This document shows positions 9,813-22,060 of a stretch of DNA of 64,000 nt, piece by piece. This DNA is from Achatina immaculata (taxonomy: Eukaryota > Mollusca > Gastropoda > Stylommatophora > Achatinidae), in contig CM019709.1 of assembly GCA_009760885.1 (NCBI GenBank), positions 32,575,906 to 32,639,905 on the forward strand, given 5' to 3'. A program made the translations under genes and the position numbers. Within the stretch, counting starts at the first letter, position 1, and every line of letters starts with the position of its first letter. The notes beneath the pieces are model-generated. The model was not told where the DNA came from. It searched no databases and saw only the letters and a list, made by a program, of their open reading frames with translations.

Positions 9813-10264
9813 AGATGTGTCAAATGAAATTATTCAAGTTCTCAATGGCTGTCTCCCATGCTCCACTGCCAGCATAAAGCCTACTTGACTGTTTCTGAAA
9901 ACTTTGCATACTAATTTAATAGATAATGATACATAATATTCTTTAAATTTTGTTTTCTATATTCTTAAATTTTTTATATTGGCCTTATGGCAGTAAATTG
10001 TTCTTCAAAATGATTTTGCAGAATTACTCTTTGCTTTTTAACAGTTCTTTATAATTTTCTACAACAAAAATAATTGAAGTATGAGAATACTGGTAATAAT
10101 TTAATTAAATTTTATGTCAACTTTTTCTCACAATATTTCAAAACATTAATAAAGAGGGTAAGTGATTTATTTCACAAACTATGAATATGTAATCATTTGT
10201 CATAACTAAAAGTAGACACAAAAAATTTAGAAATATCTGTGAGACTGACATATTTACGCAGTTG
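9813..10264. repeat. AT-rich module Z copy
   Basis: No gene. GAGAATACTGGTAATAATTT and AACATTAATAAAGAGGGTAAG match module Z at 1,770-1,850 and 14,395-14,480. Confidence 0.6.
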
Positions 10265-10376
10265 TCACTGTTAATTGGATGCAACAGCAGCAGGCCATCT
10301 TGCTCACAACCGAGAGGCCTACAGGAGTGCTGTTTGGGAGGCAAAGTTCCGCAAGGGACATGCAAATGAATGAATG
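10265..10376 (+). pseudogene. LINE family B, extreme 3' end
   Basis: About 110 bases encoding the last ~35 residues (HLAHNREAYRSAVWEAKFRK then GHANE and a GAATGAATG tail), in plus orientation inside module Z. It shows very strong 5' truncation. Confidence 0.75.
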
Positions 10377-10439
10377 TCACTGTTAATATAACTACTTCAC
10401 TGTGTAAAATATTACTTATATAATTATTCAGATTTTATT

Positions 10440-10580
10440 CCCAAAGAGAACAATGTTAAAAGAGGCCATACAATCCTTTGATGAGAATGAAAAGCTCGCC
10501 GTGGACAGGAAAATTTGCGAACTACCACGCGAGCCCTATGTGACATTTAATGGCATGGGAAGGATGTAAGATGCAAGAAT
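10440..10580 (+). pseudogene. LINE family C, extreme 3' end
   Basis: About 140 bases with the end of the family C C-terminus (a SFDENEKLAVDRKIC-like frame) and the tail GGAAGGATGTAAGATGCAAG. It lies immediately before the near-complete family C element, so the two are head-to-tail. Confidence 0.7.
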
Positions 10581-10859
10581 TATTCAAATTGATGTGCTTT
10601 CGGATGACGTAAATGATGGCGGGAGCTTTTTAGCGCATACTTTCGTATGAATCTTTTGTGTCGCAACATATCGTAAAACAGAAGTTGGGCGTAAGGCTAA
10701 CAACTTTATCCTGAAAGAGATCTACAGGCGACTCTAGATGAGGGAAAAAGTGTTATGGAAACTTGCAACTAAATATATCGAGCATCAGGGATACCAACTC
10801 CGACGAACGCAGACAACGATCGAAAGGATACATTCAACGGCCTCAAATGTGTGACAAAG

Positions 10860-11700
10860 ATTGGATTCCTGAATGTACCATCAAAAAACTGCTCAGGTAA
10901 TCTGAGAAATGGATAGACATCACCCAGACGTACTGGGCATTAATGAAATGCGATGGCCAGAGGTAGGGAAAAGATTGGCGAAAACCGTAAGAGACGATGG
11001 GAAATACCAAGAAGGAGTGGGTATAATTATATCAACTATACCTGCAAAGAGCCGTATAGAATGGGAACCAGGGAACAGTAGCACATGAAGAGGACTATAC
11101 AAAATAAGGCACTGAAGAATGACAATCATACAATGCTATGCACCCACGAACGATGCAGATGATGAAATAAAAGGCGATTTCTATCACCAACTACAAAACA
11201 TGAACAAAGTCCCTAAACACGACATCATAATTGTCATGGGAGACTTCAACGCCAAGGTAGGAAAAGATAACACCAACGTAGAAAAAATAAGGAGGAAAGA
11301 AGGGATTGATACGATACATCAGAACAGAGAAAGATTAAATGAATTCTGTTTAGCAGAGGGCATGGTCATTGGAGGAACCACACAAAGAAATACATAAAAC
11401 AACATGGATGACAGATGACAGAACCAGAAATCAGATAGATCATTTTTGTATTAGAAAGGAATTCAGAACAAACATGATAGATATAAGAGCATATAGAGGT
11501 GCAGATGTCAACAGTGATCACAATCTGCGTGTAGGGAAAATAAGACTAAAAGTGAAAAGCCAGCACAAGAAAGCAATACTCAGAAAGATAAACAGCCACA
11601 GACTACAGGAAGAAAATTCTAACAGTAATTTCAATCTAGAGCTTACCAAAAAGTCTGCAGCACTCAGTGAGGTAGAGGAGATAGATATAGGTGAATTATA
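10860..11700 (+). pseudogene. family C endonuclease domain
   Basis: Two overlapping open stretches (11,119-11,394 and 11,369-11,698) give IIQCYAPTNDADDEIKGDFY, IIVMGDFNAKVGKDNTNV, the LNEFCLAEGMVIGGT region, DDRTRNQIDHFCIR and GADVNSDHNLRVGKIRLK. GDFNAK, RNQIDH and SDHN are the conserved acidic/histidine motifs of LINE apurinic-type endonucleases. A frameshift near 11,390 separates the halves. This is the best-preserved family C endonuclease in the window. Confidence 0.8.
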
Positions 11701-12389
11701 ATATTCTTACATCACAGCCATAATCACAGCAGCAAAAGCAAATGCTGGACTGCAAAAAAACAAGTAGAAAAACATGGATATCAGATAACATATGGAAATT
11801 CTTACATGAAAAACGAGCAGCCAAATTAACCATATTGAATGTAGAAACAGATCTTGGAAAAGATTTGGGAAAAGCAACATACAAAGAACTAGACAATAAA
11901 GTAAATAGTTCATTTAAAAGGGATTAAAGAGAATACATGGATATTATGGCAAAATAAGCAGAGAAGGTAGCAAAAACAGGAGACAGCAAAGCTCTTTGTA
12001 ACATATGTACAAAAGAGGCTAACAGGTATTACTGCATCCAAAGAAAGACCAATCTTTAGCAAAACTGGCAACATATTAACATCAAGAAAAGACCTTAAGC
12101 AAAGATGAGCCTAACACTTCAAAGAAATACTTAATCGACAATACGCAAATGAATTTTAATAAAACTTGAAACTGATTTACCATTCCCAGAACTAAATGTC
12201 AACCTAGATGAAATTACACTAAATGAAATTGAAATAGCAGTGGATCTAATGGCTAACAACAAAGCTGAAGGTGAAGATGAAATAACATCCGAAATGTAAA
12301 AAGCTATTAACACTGACAACATGGTCCAACTGCAAAGAATGTTTAATAAAGTTTGGAAAGAAAAAAGGTCCCTTCTAAATGGAAAAAAG

Positions 12390-13070
12390 GATTCATTGTT
12401 CAAATACCCAAAACCTTAGCGATTGCAATAACTGTAGAGGAGTAACCTTTCCATCAATTGTGTCAAAAGTATTTCCAAAGTTATTCTGAAAATAATTAAA
12501 GATATAGTGCACGCTGCAATGAAAGAAGGACATGCAGGATTTAAAAAAGGGAGAAACTGTATCAACCAGATCTTTACTCTAAGAATAATACTTGAAGAAC
12601 ATATTGAAAACAGAAACCATTAATCCTGAACTTCATAGATATTAAACAGGCATTTTATAGCATACACAGACATTCATTGTGGAGAATTTTAAGAATATAT
12701 GGAATACGATCTAAGATTGTCAACATCATTAAAGATCTCTAAAATGGATATGTTTGTGCAGTCAACACAGAAGAAGGGATGAGCGAATGGTTCCAAATTG
12801 AAACAAGTGTGAAACAAGGATGTATATTAACTCCATAGTTTTTGGAATTGCCATAGACTTCATAATTAAAAAGTGCTGCACAGGTAAATCGGGCATTGAT
12901 TGAGTACATGGGATCCAAATTGAAGATCTTGATTTTGCAGATGACATAACTCTTATCAGTGACAATGTGAATTTTATGCAAGAAAAAAAACAGATACCCT
13001 GTCTTCACTGGCTAGTAAAATAGGACTTGAAATTAACAAGGAAAAAACATAATGAAACTTCTCATTAATG
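12390..13070 (+). pseudogene. family C reverse transcriptase domain
   Basis: Broken frames contain the canonical RT motifs: a HAGFKKGRNCINQIFTLR lead, motif A-type FIDIKQAF, SLWRILRIYGIRSKIVNI, a VKQGCI motif B, and LDFADDITLIS (motif C with the FADD catalytic pair), then KIGLEINKEKT. Motif A has lost flanking consensus residues, and at least four stops or shifts are present. In a working element this domain copies element RNA from the nicked target. Confidence 0.75.
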
Positions 13071-13289
13071 ATGAAGGAAAATATACGTAGAAGGAACAGC
13101 TGTTGAAAAATTAAACTATTTTGCATATCTCAGCAGCTATATAGACCAGGATGGTGACACTAGAAAGTAAGTTAGAATTTGAATTGAAAAAGCAGCATTG
13201 ACCTTCAAGAATCCTGAAAACATATGACATTCAAAAGTTATAAGCAAAAAACCAAGTTAAGTTTATTCAATTAATATGTAATATCCACC

Positions 13290-13735
13290 CTCATTTATGC
13301 ATGCGAAAGCTGGAAAACAGCTAAAGAAATAGAAAAGAAATTAGACTCTTTTGAAAACAAATGCTTAAGGAAAATACTCTGTATAAAATGGAACAAATTC
13401 AAGAACAATGCAGAGATAGGACAGATGAGCAAACAACAGCCTGTCTCATGTGTGATCAGAAAAAGAAGATGGACATATGCCGATCATGTGATGATAAAAA
13501 CAATCAGAAAATCCTAAAACAAGCTATCCAATGGAACATAACAGGCCGAATAAAAAGAAGTCTTCCACATGAAACTCTAAAGAGGACATTGTTAAGAGAG
13601 GCTAGTTTAGTGGGCATAACATCCCTTGATGAGAGATTGAAAAACTCGCCAAAAACAGAAAATCTTGGTAAACTAACATGCGAGCCCTGTGTGATGTTTA
13701 ACGGCATGGGAAGAATGCAAGATGTAAGAATTATT
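13290..13735 (+). pseudogene. family C C-terminal domain
   Basis: The region encodes CESWKTAKEIEK-like, FENKCLRKIL-like, PKQAIQWNITGRIKRSLPHE, LKRTLLREASLVGITSLDER and a final CEPCVMFNGMGRMQDV. It is readable but shifted relative to the RT. Confidence 0.75.
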
Positions 13736-13912
13736 GAAATAGAGCTTACACCTATGTTATCAACTGTTGATAGTTACCTAATTTGATATTTTTGTAAATA
13801 TACAATCAAGTGGTTGTGTCATAACTATATAGTGATGCAGCAGTAGACAAATAAACAGACAGACATACAGACTTAAACACATATGGATAGATAGATAGAC
13901 AGATAGACAGGC
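13736..13912. repeat. module Y leading into GATA
   Basis: GTGGTTGTGTCATAACTATA then GATGCAGCAGTAGAC, as at 1,250. No gene. Confidence 0.65.

Positions 13913-13999
<87 letters not shown>
13913..13999. repeat. (GATA)n microsatellite
   Basis: About 21 GATA units. The surrounding Ser/Ile/Tyr/Leu open frames on the minus strand are artefacts. Confidence 0.95.
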
Positions 14000-14033
14000 A
14001 AGAAAGAATGACATACATAGACATATATGAGAA

Positions 14034-14200
14034 TACATACATACATACATACATATATACATACACACATACATAAATACATACATACATGTATACAGAA
14101 GGACAAGCATACATACATACATTTATATAGACATATATGCATAGACATATACATATACACACATACATCCATCCATACATACATATGTACATATACACAA
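14034..14200. repeat. (CATA)n microsatellite
   Basis: Imperfect CATA units with ACACA interruptions, in the same place relative to module Z as at 1,440-1,556. Confidence 0.9.
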
Positions 14201-14880
14201 ACAAAGAAACATCCATGCATTGTAATTTAATATGTTGTAATAATTAATATTACTTAAATATCATTGGTTATAAAAATACAAGTTTTGATACTCTCATTTT
14301 AGCAATGAATTTTTGTTCAAAATTATTTCTCGGGATTACTGTTTAATTTGAACAAAATTTCATCACACTTCTCTATAGTGAAAATATAGTCATAAGAGAA
14401 TTGGAAATAATTTCATTAATTACATTCTGTGTTAATTTATTCTTGCAATATTTCAAAAAATTAATTCAGAAGGTGAGTGTTTTCTGTCACAAAATATGAA
14501 AATGTAGCCGCTTCTCTTTAATATAAATAGAATTCATGCATTAGGATGTAACGATAAAATTCATATATCTTCACACTTTTTAGAGTAAAAATAAATTCTC
14601 TGTGCATAATAATCCTTGATATAAAGATTCAAAATAAAAACTAATAATTATGCTATACTTTTGCATTCCTAAGTGTTGATAGTTGTCTAAATTGGTGTTT
14701 TCAAAATACTAAATTAAGTGTTTGTATATTAAAAATATACTTCTGAACATGTAGATAGATAAAGAGACAAAATAAGGTACATAGATAGACTGAAAGACAG
14801 GCTAGGGCAACAGATTATACAGTCAAGCAAACAAAATTAGAATTAGGCAGACGGACAGATAGACAGATATGCTTACAATT
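14201..14880. repeat. modules Z and Y, no gene
   Basis: Module Z begins CATTGTAATTTAATATG at about 14,218 and is collinear with 1,590-1,990. Past 14,640 it matches the Y-type end with short GATA/GACA runs. Nothing coding is seen. Confidence 0.65.
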
Positions 14881-15022
14881 CATTCACTCATTTATTTGCA
14901 TGTCCTTTGCGGAACTTTGTCTCCCAAACATCTCTCCTGTAGGCCTCTCAGTTGTGAGCAAGATGGCATGCTGCTGATGCATACATTTGCAGATCGTCAA
15001 TGATGTCTTGCAGCCATGCTTA
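14881..15022 (-). pseudogene. LINE family B, extreme 3' end (antisense)
   Basis: ATTTGCATGTCCTTTGCGGA and the following 110 bases are the complement of the family B C-terminus. A family C fragment follows directly on the opposite strand. Confidence 0.75.
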
Positions 15023-15564
15023 CAATTACAAATGGAAATATATTTGACCTTCAAGAATCTTGAGAACATATAGTATTCAAAAGTTATAAGCACAAAAATC
15101 AAAATAAGATTATTCAATTCACATCTAATATCCACCCTCATTTATGCATATGAAACCTGCAAAACAAATAAAGAAATAGACAAGAAATTAGACTCTTTTG
15201 AAAACAAATGCCTCAGGAATATACTCTGTATGAAGTGGAGCAAATTAAAGAACAATATACAAATAAGACACACGAGTAAACAACAACCTGTCTCATGAGT
15301 GATGAGAAAAAGAAAATGGACATATGTTGGTCATGTGATGAAAAGAAACAGCCAGAGAATCCCAAAACAAGTTATCAAGTTTAACACTAAAGACCAAAGA
15401 AAAAGAGGTTGACCATGTGAAACTCTAAAGAGAACATTGTAAAGAGAGGCACATTTAGTGGGCATCAAAATCCGTTGATGATGTTGAAAAACTCGTCGAA
15501 AAGAGGAAAACTTGGCAAATTATCATGTGAGCCCTATGTGACATTTAATGGCATGGGAATGATG

Positions 15565-15570
<6 letters not shown>
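15023..15570 (+). pseudogene. LINE family C, C-terminal fragment
   Basis: Contains NPHSFMHMK-type and KLDSFENKCLRNIL-type frames, GHVMKRNSQRIPKQVI-like sequence, and an ending TGACATTTAATGGCATGGGA then GATGTAAT, running into (TA)n. The left breakpoint of the tandem duplication unit lies within this 3' end. Confidence 0.75.

Positions 15571-15628
<58 letters not shown>
15567..15628. repeat. (TA)n microsatellite
   Basis: About 31 uninterrupted TA dinucleotides directly on the LINE C tail, followed by CATA units to about 15,760. Confidence 0.95.
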
Positions 15629-15633
<5 letters not shown>

Positions 15634-15769
15634 CATTCTTATACACTTAACATACATACATACACATACATAAATACATACACACATACATACATACACA
15701 TATTTATGCATTCATACATACATATACATACATACATGCATACATACACACATATTCAAACAGATTGGA

Positions 15770-16426
15770 ATGAAAAAAAACATTTATGTGTTGTAATTTA
15801 TTCAGTCAGTATTTTAGTATGTATGCTATAATGTTATAATAATATTCCTTCAATATATTTCATTGTAAAAATAAACATTTTGATTTTTGCATTATAGGAA
15901 TTACTAGTTTTGTTTTTAAAATGATTTCTCAAAAATACTTTTCAATCTGAAAGAAACTTTTTTAAAAATTTCTATAATGAAAACAGAGTTACAAGAATGC
16001 TGAAAATATATTGATTATACAGCGTTTGTTACTTATACTTGTAATATTTCAAAATATTACTACAGTGTGTAAGTGATTTAATTCACAAAATATGAAACTG
16101 TAGCCATTTTCTTTTAACTAAAATTAGAGCCAAATATATTGGTAAGATTGATATATTTACACTCTGTTAACAGATAAAATATAGATACTTCACTAGGCAA
16201 AATGGTCCGTATATAATTGTTCAAAAGTAAAACTAACGTTGGTTCAATACATTCCCATTTTTTAATAATGATCTAATCTGGTGTTGTCATAAATATTAAA
16301 TAATATGGTTGAATCATAACTATACATCTCAACAGCATTATGTAGATAGTCAGGCAAACAAAAATAGACAGACAGACAGATAGGTAGGCAGGGCAGTCAG
16401 GCAGGTATTCAAGGAGGCAGGCAGGC

Positions 16427-16429
<3 letters not shown>
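15770..16429. repeat. modules Z and Y in duplication copy 1
   Basis: No gene. Collinear with 20,395-21,830 apart from the family A LINE there. The site CAAAAGTAAAACTAAC at 16,225-16,240 is the unoccupied form of that insertion site. Confidence 0.75.

Positions 16430-16522
<93 letters not shown>
16430..16522. repeat. (GATA)n microsatellite
   Basis: About 23 GATA units after GGCA/GACA units. Copy 2 of the duplication has only short GACA/GTAG runs here (21,800-21,850), so the tract expanded or contracted after duplication. Confidence 0.95.
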
Positions 16523-16523
<1 letters not shown>

Positions 16524-16589
16524 TAGATAGAACTAAATATTCATATATACTTAATTAAACACAAGGTGTTCGTTATATTCTGTTTGTAC

Positions 16590-17345
16590 TTCTTACATTA
16601 CATCCTTCCTGTGCCATTAAACGTAACATAGGGCTCACATAGTTGTTTACCAAGTTTTTCTGTTTTCAGCGAGTTTTTCAACTTTATCAAGGGATGTTAT
16701 GCCCTCTAAACTGGCTTCTCTTAACAATGTCATCTTTAGTTTCATGTGGTCGGCCTATTTTTCTTCGGCCTGTTGCTCTCCATTTGATAGCTTGTTTTGG
16801 TATTCTCTGACTGTTTCTTCTCATCACATGGCCTACATATGTCCATCTTCTTTTTGTGATCACCCGTGAGACAGGTTGTTGTTTGCTCATCTGTCTTATC
16901 TCTGTGTTGTTCTTAAATTCATTCCGCTTTATACCAAGTATTTTCCTGAGGCATTTATTTTGAAAATAGTCTAATTTCTTGTCTACTTCTTTAGTTGATT
17001 TCCAGCTTTCACATGCATAAATTTGGGTGGATATTACATTTGAATTGATTAATCTTAAAATTTGGTATCTGTGCTTATAACTTTTGAATTCCATATGTCC
17101 TCAAGATTTTTGATGCACAACGCTGCTTTTGCAATTTTAATTCTATATTCCTTCCTGGTGTAAAAATCCTAGTCTGTGTAACTGCCAAGGTATGCAAATT
17201 GGTTTACTTCATCAACAACTGTTCATTCTACACATATTTTTCCTTCTTGATTAATGAAAAGTTTCATTATGTTTGTTTTATCTTTGTTTATTTCATGTCC
17301 TATTTTAGTAGCCAAGGAAGACAGGGAATCTGTTTTTTCTTGTGC
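16590..17345 (-). pseudogene. LINE family C, 5'-truncated insertion (antisense)
   Basis: A minus-strand open frame 16,687-17,094 reads LINSNVISTQIYACESWKST, KKLDYFQNKCLRKILGIKRN, EIRQMSKQQPVSRVITKRRW, GHVMRRNSQRIPKQAIKWRA and GRRKIGRPHETKDDIVKRSQ. Upstream, the end of the RT region is recognisable. Copy 2 of the tandem duplication lacks it: 21,908-21,945 reads straight through the site. It therefore inserted after the duplication, or was lost from copy 2. The C-terminal frame is one of the best preserved of the family. Confidence 0.8.
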
Positions 17346-18246
17346 GCACTATTTGAAGATAAAATGAAATGAAAATGTCATTTCTCTGACAAAAAAAAAC
17401 AAAAACTGCTACATACACTGTATTCTAAAAATTATTTTTTGTTTCGGAAAATTTTTATCATTTTTTAAAACACGTATATATACATAATTAATTTCTTACA
17501 TATATGCTTTAATCAATACAAATAAATTGAAAACATTATAATAAATGATATTCTGTAGTTAGTTTTCTTTTTAGAATGACATTTTCAGTTTACAAACAAT
17601 GTGTATTGCACAATGGTTCTAACAATTACTGTTTTTTATTCCAAATTTTTAGTTACTATCAATTTAATCTAAATAACTGAGACAAAATTCTCTAAAGGGA
17701 TTCACCATAACTTTTGTTAATTTTGTAAAAATATTTTCAAACAATAAAACAGTCAGTAAGTGCTCTTAATTAAACTGATAGAAAGACATAACAATATATT
17801 TTAAAAATTATATACCAAACATCTACCACTACTACATGGACATTTATACACTTTGTACTACACTAAAATTATTTCACTGTTTGAAGTTTATGCAAATCAA
17901 GAACTAAAATTTTATCCTCACTTTTATGTTCTTTACTCTCGTTAAAGTTTCAAAGTATTTTTAAATGTTTACACAAACTAGAAGTACTGTTTCCAGAGTA
18001 TAGAAGAATGGCACACAGACAGATATCTATAAATATATTTAAACATTTATCTAGATAGGATCACTGCCAGACAGACAATATGACAGACAAATGAAATGAG
18101 CGGTGGATGGACTAATAGACAAACAGAAAAACAGAAACTTAGACAGATAGACAGACAAACATACATAAACAGAGGAAGAAAAATACACATATATATATTA
18201 ATTCATACATTCTTACACACAACCATGCATGAGGAAAAAAAACAAA

Positions 18247-18278
<32 letters not shown>

Positions 18279-18282
18279 TCAT
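17346..18282. repeat. module W with CATA and TA repeats
   Basis: No gene. Collinear with 21,940-22,060 plus 22,500-23,790 once the copy 2 insertions are removed. (TA)n occupies 18,252-18,279. GACA-rich stretches near 18,065-18,150 are shared with 23,715-23,780. Confidence 0.7.
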
Positions 18283-19495
18283 TCACTCATTTACATGTCC
18301 CTTGCAGAACTTTGCCTCCCTAACAGCACTCCTGTAGGCCTCTCGGTTGTGAGCAAGATGGCCTGCTGCTGATGCATCCATTTGCAGATCATCAATGATG
18401 TCTTGCAGCCATCTTTGCCTTGGTCTTCCTCTCTTTCTTTTTCCCATTATGTACCCTTCCAAGATAGTCTTCTCTAGATTATCATGACGTTTAATGTGTC
18501 CAAAATATTTAAGTTTTCTCTGTTTAATCCTCTTTACTAGCCAGCCTTCTTCAATATTAAGTTCTTGTAGTATGGATATATTTGTTCTTTTTTATGTCCA
18601 TGATATTTGAAGAACTCTTCTGTAGCATTTACATTCAAAGGCATTTATGTGTTTCTCAGCTGTTTTGTTAAGTGTCCAGGTCTATATGTTGCAATGGGAA
18701 AGATGCATGCCCTTAAAAATCTTATTTTTGTAGTTCTGTCTGTTCCTCTCCACAGATTCTTTAGTTGTTTTACTTTATGAAGAGCGATAGATGTCTTTCT
18801 TGTAATTGCTGTCATTGTATTTCCATTATTAGTTAGTAGTGATCCAAGATATTCAAAACTCTCCACTTCTTCCAGTTTTTCCTCATTGATACATATTTCA
18901 GCTGCCTTGTTTGTTTTGTCAGTTGTCATCAGTTTAGTTTTCTTCACATTAAGATAGAGGTTTTGATCTTCGATGTTCTTACACACTGACATAATTAGTT
19001 TTTCCATTCCTTGTTGTGTTGTGGACAGTAATACTGTGTCATCAGCATATCTAATCTCTGGTATTTCCTAACCTACAATTGTTATGGGATCATAATATTC
19101 TTTGTCTACATCTTCTCTAACATTCCTCATGATATTTTCAGTATACAAATTAAATAAGTAAGGCGACAATATGCACCCCTGATGGATCCCTTGTTTTATG
19201 TCAAACCAAGTTGTTGTTTCATCATTTATTCTTACTGCTGCTTGTTGGTCTAGATACAGCAGCAGTGATATTAACTGTATCAAATTTGTTGGAAGTCCCA
19301 TATTTTCCCTTTATTTCCCAAATTTTCTGATGCTGTACACAATCAAATGCCTTTGAGTTGTCTATAAAGTCTAAATATAGATCCACATTAAACTCTCTGC
19401 ATTTCTCTATTATTAATCTTATATTGAATATATGATCTCTTGATCCTCTTCCTTGCCTGAATCCAGCTTGGACCATATTGACTACTTCTTCTATT
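18283..19495 (-). mobile_element. LINE family B, 5'-truncated copy (antisense)
   Basis: The minus strand encodes the RT and C-terminus: VQAGFRQGRGSRDHIFNIR, YLDFIDNSKAFDCVQHQK (motif A), IKQGIHQGCILSPYLFNLY (motif B), an [15 protein letters not shown] motif C, LYLNVKKTKLMTTDK, SFEYLGSLLTNNG, then the C-terminus with frameshifts and a (GAAT)n tail at 18,283. The RT is broken by shifts near 19,300 and 19,070. The family resembles RTE/BovB-type LINEs by the GFR-GRGTRDxI and YSKAFD signatures; clade assignment is inference. It inserted into the AT tract that is uninterrupted at 23,782-23,802 in copy 2. Confidence 0.8.
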
Positions 19496-20238
19496 TTCTA
19501 TATTTTATATATATATATATATGTATGTAGTAGTTTTCCCATTGAGTAAATGAAGTGACTATATTAATATCCATAAATCAGTTTGACAAGGCAGACAAAC
19601 ATACAGAGAGAGATAGATAGATAGGAGTATATATAAAATACAAAAATACATATATAGACACACAAATACATGTGTGCATCAATACATGTATGCATATATT
19701 CTTTCACATATACATATAAGTACATACATATTTACACACATACTTATATATTTAATTACACATAAAGGAGTGGTTTATATTCTCTGTGTTTTATATGAAG
19801 ATAAAATGTTACAATATTTCATTGTACTAAAGCAACTATTTCACTCATTGTTTTCTAATGTTAATTGTCTTGTTTCAGAAAATTCTTTATATCTTTTTTA
19901 AAACTGCCAATATTTTTCACATATTTATGTTCTCAACACTTGTTTTCTTCTGTTCCAGCAGTTTTCTTATGTGAATTGGTTGTATAATATCTGTAAAACA
20001 CCAGCACGAGACAGACATATAGACAGTAAGACAGACTGATATGCAGATAGATAGAAAGTCAGACAGATGGACAATAATCTCACAGCTGAACATATTTTCT
20101 GTCCATATTTGTTTAAAAAATGTTTATTCAGACGGTAATTTTTTTCATAAAATATACAAACCCTTAAATTTTTTTGTTAAAAAGTATGTACCACATTCAG
20201 CAAAAGTACCTGCTTTATTTACAAGAATTTCACAACCA
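19496..20238. repeat. TA, CATA and module X, end of copy 1
   Basis: No gene. Matches 23,782-24,615 (GTAAATGAAGTGACTATATT, TGTTTTATATGAAGATAAAA, GTCTTGTTTCAGAAAATTC, TACATATGCAGATAGATAG-like sequence). The GATA tract present in copy 2 at 23,879 is only a few units long here (19,612-19,624). Confidence 0.7.
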
Positions 20239-20289
20239 ATATGACATTTAATGACATATGAAGGATGTAAGAAGATATTATACATATAT

Positions 20290-20295
20290 ATTTAA

Positions 20296-20329
<34 letters not shown>

Positions 20330-20400
20330 CATACATACATACACACACATATATACATATACATACATGCATACATACACACATATTCAAACAGTTTGGA
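20290..20400. repeat. (CATA)n microsatellite
   Basis: Imperfect CATA units, the counterpart of 15,630-15,760. Confidence 0.9.
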
Positions 20401-20846
20401 ATGAAAAAAAAACATTCGTGTATTGTAATTTATTCAGTCAGTAATTTAGTATGTGTGTTATAATAATATTCCTTCAATATATTTCATTGTAAAAATAAAC
20501 ATTTTGATTTTTGCATTATAGGAATTACTAGTTTTGTTTTTAAAATGATTTCTCAAAAATACTTTTTAATCTGAAAGAAATTTTAAAAAATTTTCTATTA
20601 TGAAAATAGAGTTGCAAGAATGCTGAATGTATGTTGATTAAAGCAGTTAACTTGTAATATCTCAAAATATTATTTCAGTGTGTAAGTGATTTATTTCATA
20701 AAATATGAAACTGTAGCCATTTCTTTTAATTAAAATTAGAGTTAAACATATTTTAAAGATTGATATATTTACACTTTGTTAACAGATAAAATATAGATAC
20801 TTCACTAGGCAAAATGGTCCTTATATAATTATTCAAAAGTAAAACT

Positions 20847-21611
20847 AGCTGAGAACCAACAAGACCTGCAAAATCTCTTGGATAAAGTCGGCAAAGAAAG
20901 TGAACAGAAAGGCCTTACTTTGAACATCAAAAAGACAGAGACTATGGTTATATCTAAGAAACAGAATCCACCAGCATGCAGTATTAAATTAAACGGAACT
21001 ATTCTAAAGCAGGTGCAGAAATTCAAATAACTTGGAGCAGCAATAACTTCAGATGGGAAATGCAGAACAGAAATTAGGAACAGAATAGGCCAAGCAAAGA
21101 CTGCATTTCAGAGAATGAGAAACATATTAGCTAACACATCTTTATCAATGAATGTTAGAAAACGAGTCCTAAAATGCTATATTGAACCTATCTTGTTATA
21201 TGGAAGTGAATCATGGACAATAGGCAAGTCTGCATAAAAATCATTGGATGCAGCAGAAATGTGGTTTATTAGAAGAATGTTGCGAATGCCCTGGACAGAA
21301 AAAATAACTAATGAACAATGTATGAGAAGAGCTGGAGAGCCAAAAAACCTTGTCAAAAAGATAAGAGAGAGACAATGTACTTTCATAGGACATGCAATGA
21401 GAATAGGGGGAATTGAAAATATTATAACAGGAAAAATAGAAGGAAGAAGATCTAGAGGAAGACCAAGAGAAATGATACTGGACAGTCTGATGGGATGATG
21501 TGAGAGGAGATCACCAACTGAACTGATGGCCTGCATGAAGGATTGGATACTCTGGAGAAGCATAATAGCCAATGCCAGTCGGCACGGCACATGATGATGA
21601 TGATGATGATG
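20847..21611 (+). pseudogene. LINE family A, 5'-truncated insertion
   Basis: Starts inside the RT after motif C ([16 protein letters not shown] frame), continues [16 protein letters not shown], then a stop at 21,028 (FK-stop-LGAAIT), a run to [14 protein letters not shown], another stop, then DAAEMWFIRRMLRMPWTEK, the RGRPREMILDSLMG region and SRHGT, with a (GAT)n tail. Direct repeats AAAACT flank it (20,841-20,846 and 21,612-21,617), and the paralogous site at 16,225-16,240 is empty. Only a few stops are present, so it is fairly young. Confidence 0.85.
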
Positions 21612-21617
21612 AAAACT

Positions 21618-22060
21618 AACATCGGTTCAATACATTCCCAATTTTTATAATGATCTAATCTGGCGTTCTTATAAATATTAAATAATATGGTCGAATCATA
21701 ACTATATATCTCTGCAGCGTTATGTAGATATTCAGGCAAACAAAAAAAATGACAGACAGGCAGGCAGGTAGGCAGGCAGCCAGGTAGGTATTCAAGGAGG
21801 CAGACGGGTAGATAGACAAACAGACAGACAGACAGAGACAGGTAGGTAGGTAGATAAGATACAACTAAATATTCATACATACTTAATTAAACATAAGGCG
21901 TTTGTTATATTCTCTACATACTATTTGAAGATAAAATGGAATGAAGGTGTTATTGTTCTAAAAAACTGCTATATGCATTGTTTTCTAAAAGTTATTTCTT
22001 GTTTCATAAAATATTTTATCACTTTTTTAAAACTGTGAAGATATTTTCATATAATTATGT
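21618..22060. repeat. modules Y and W start, with GACA/GGCA units
   Basis: No gene. Collinear with 16,236-16,420 and 16,540-16,585 plus 17,350-17,470 of copy 1. Confidence 0.7.

Larger units (their letters stand above)
10590..13735 (+). mobile_element. LINE family C, near full-length but decayed
   Basis: This is the most complete family C element: a 5' region with LNVPSKNCS- and NEMRWPEVGKRL-like frames, the endonuclease (about 10,860-11,700), a linker, the reverse transcriptase (about 12,400-13,060) and the C-terminal domain (13,290-13,735), ending GAAGAATGCAAGATGTAAG. At about 3.1 kb it is close to the size of the family A element. Multiple stops and shifts break every domain. The 5' limit is uncertain because no second full copy defines it. 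Confidence 0.7.
15540..20238. repeat. tandem duplication, copy 1
   Basis: Starting near the LINE C terminus TGACATTTAATGGCATG, this ~4.7-kb interval is collinear with 20,239-24,620 across CATA, module Z, module Y, GATA/GGCA, module W, CATA and module X sequence. Non-repetitive parts are near-identical by eye (for example 15,838-15,930 against 20,458-20,550). Copy 1 contains two insertions missing from copy 2: a minus-strand LINE C at 16,590 and a minus-strand LINE B at 18,283. Confidence 0.75.
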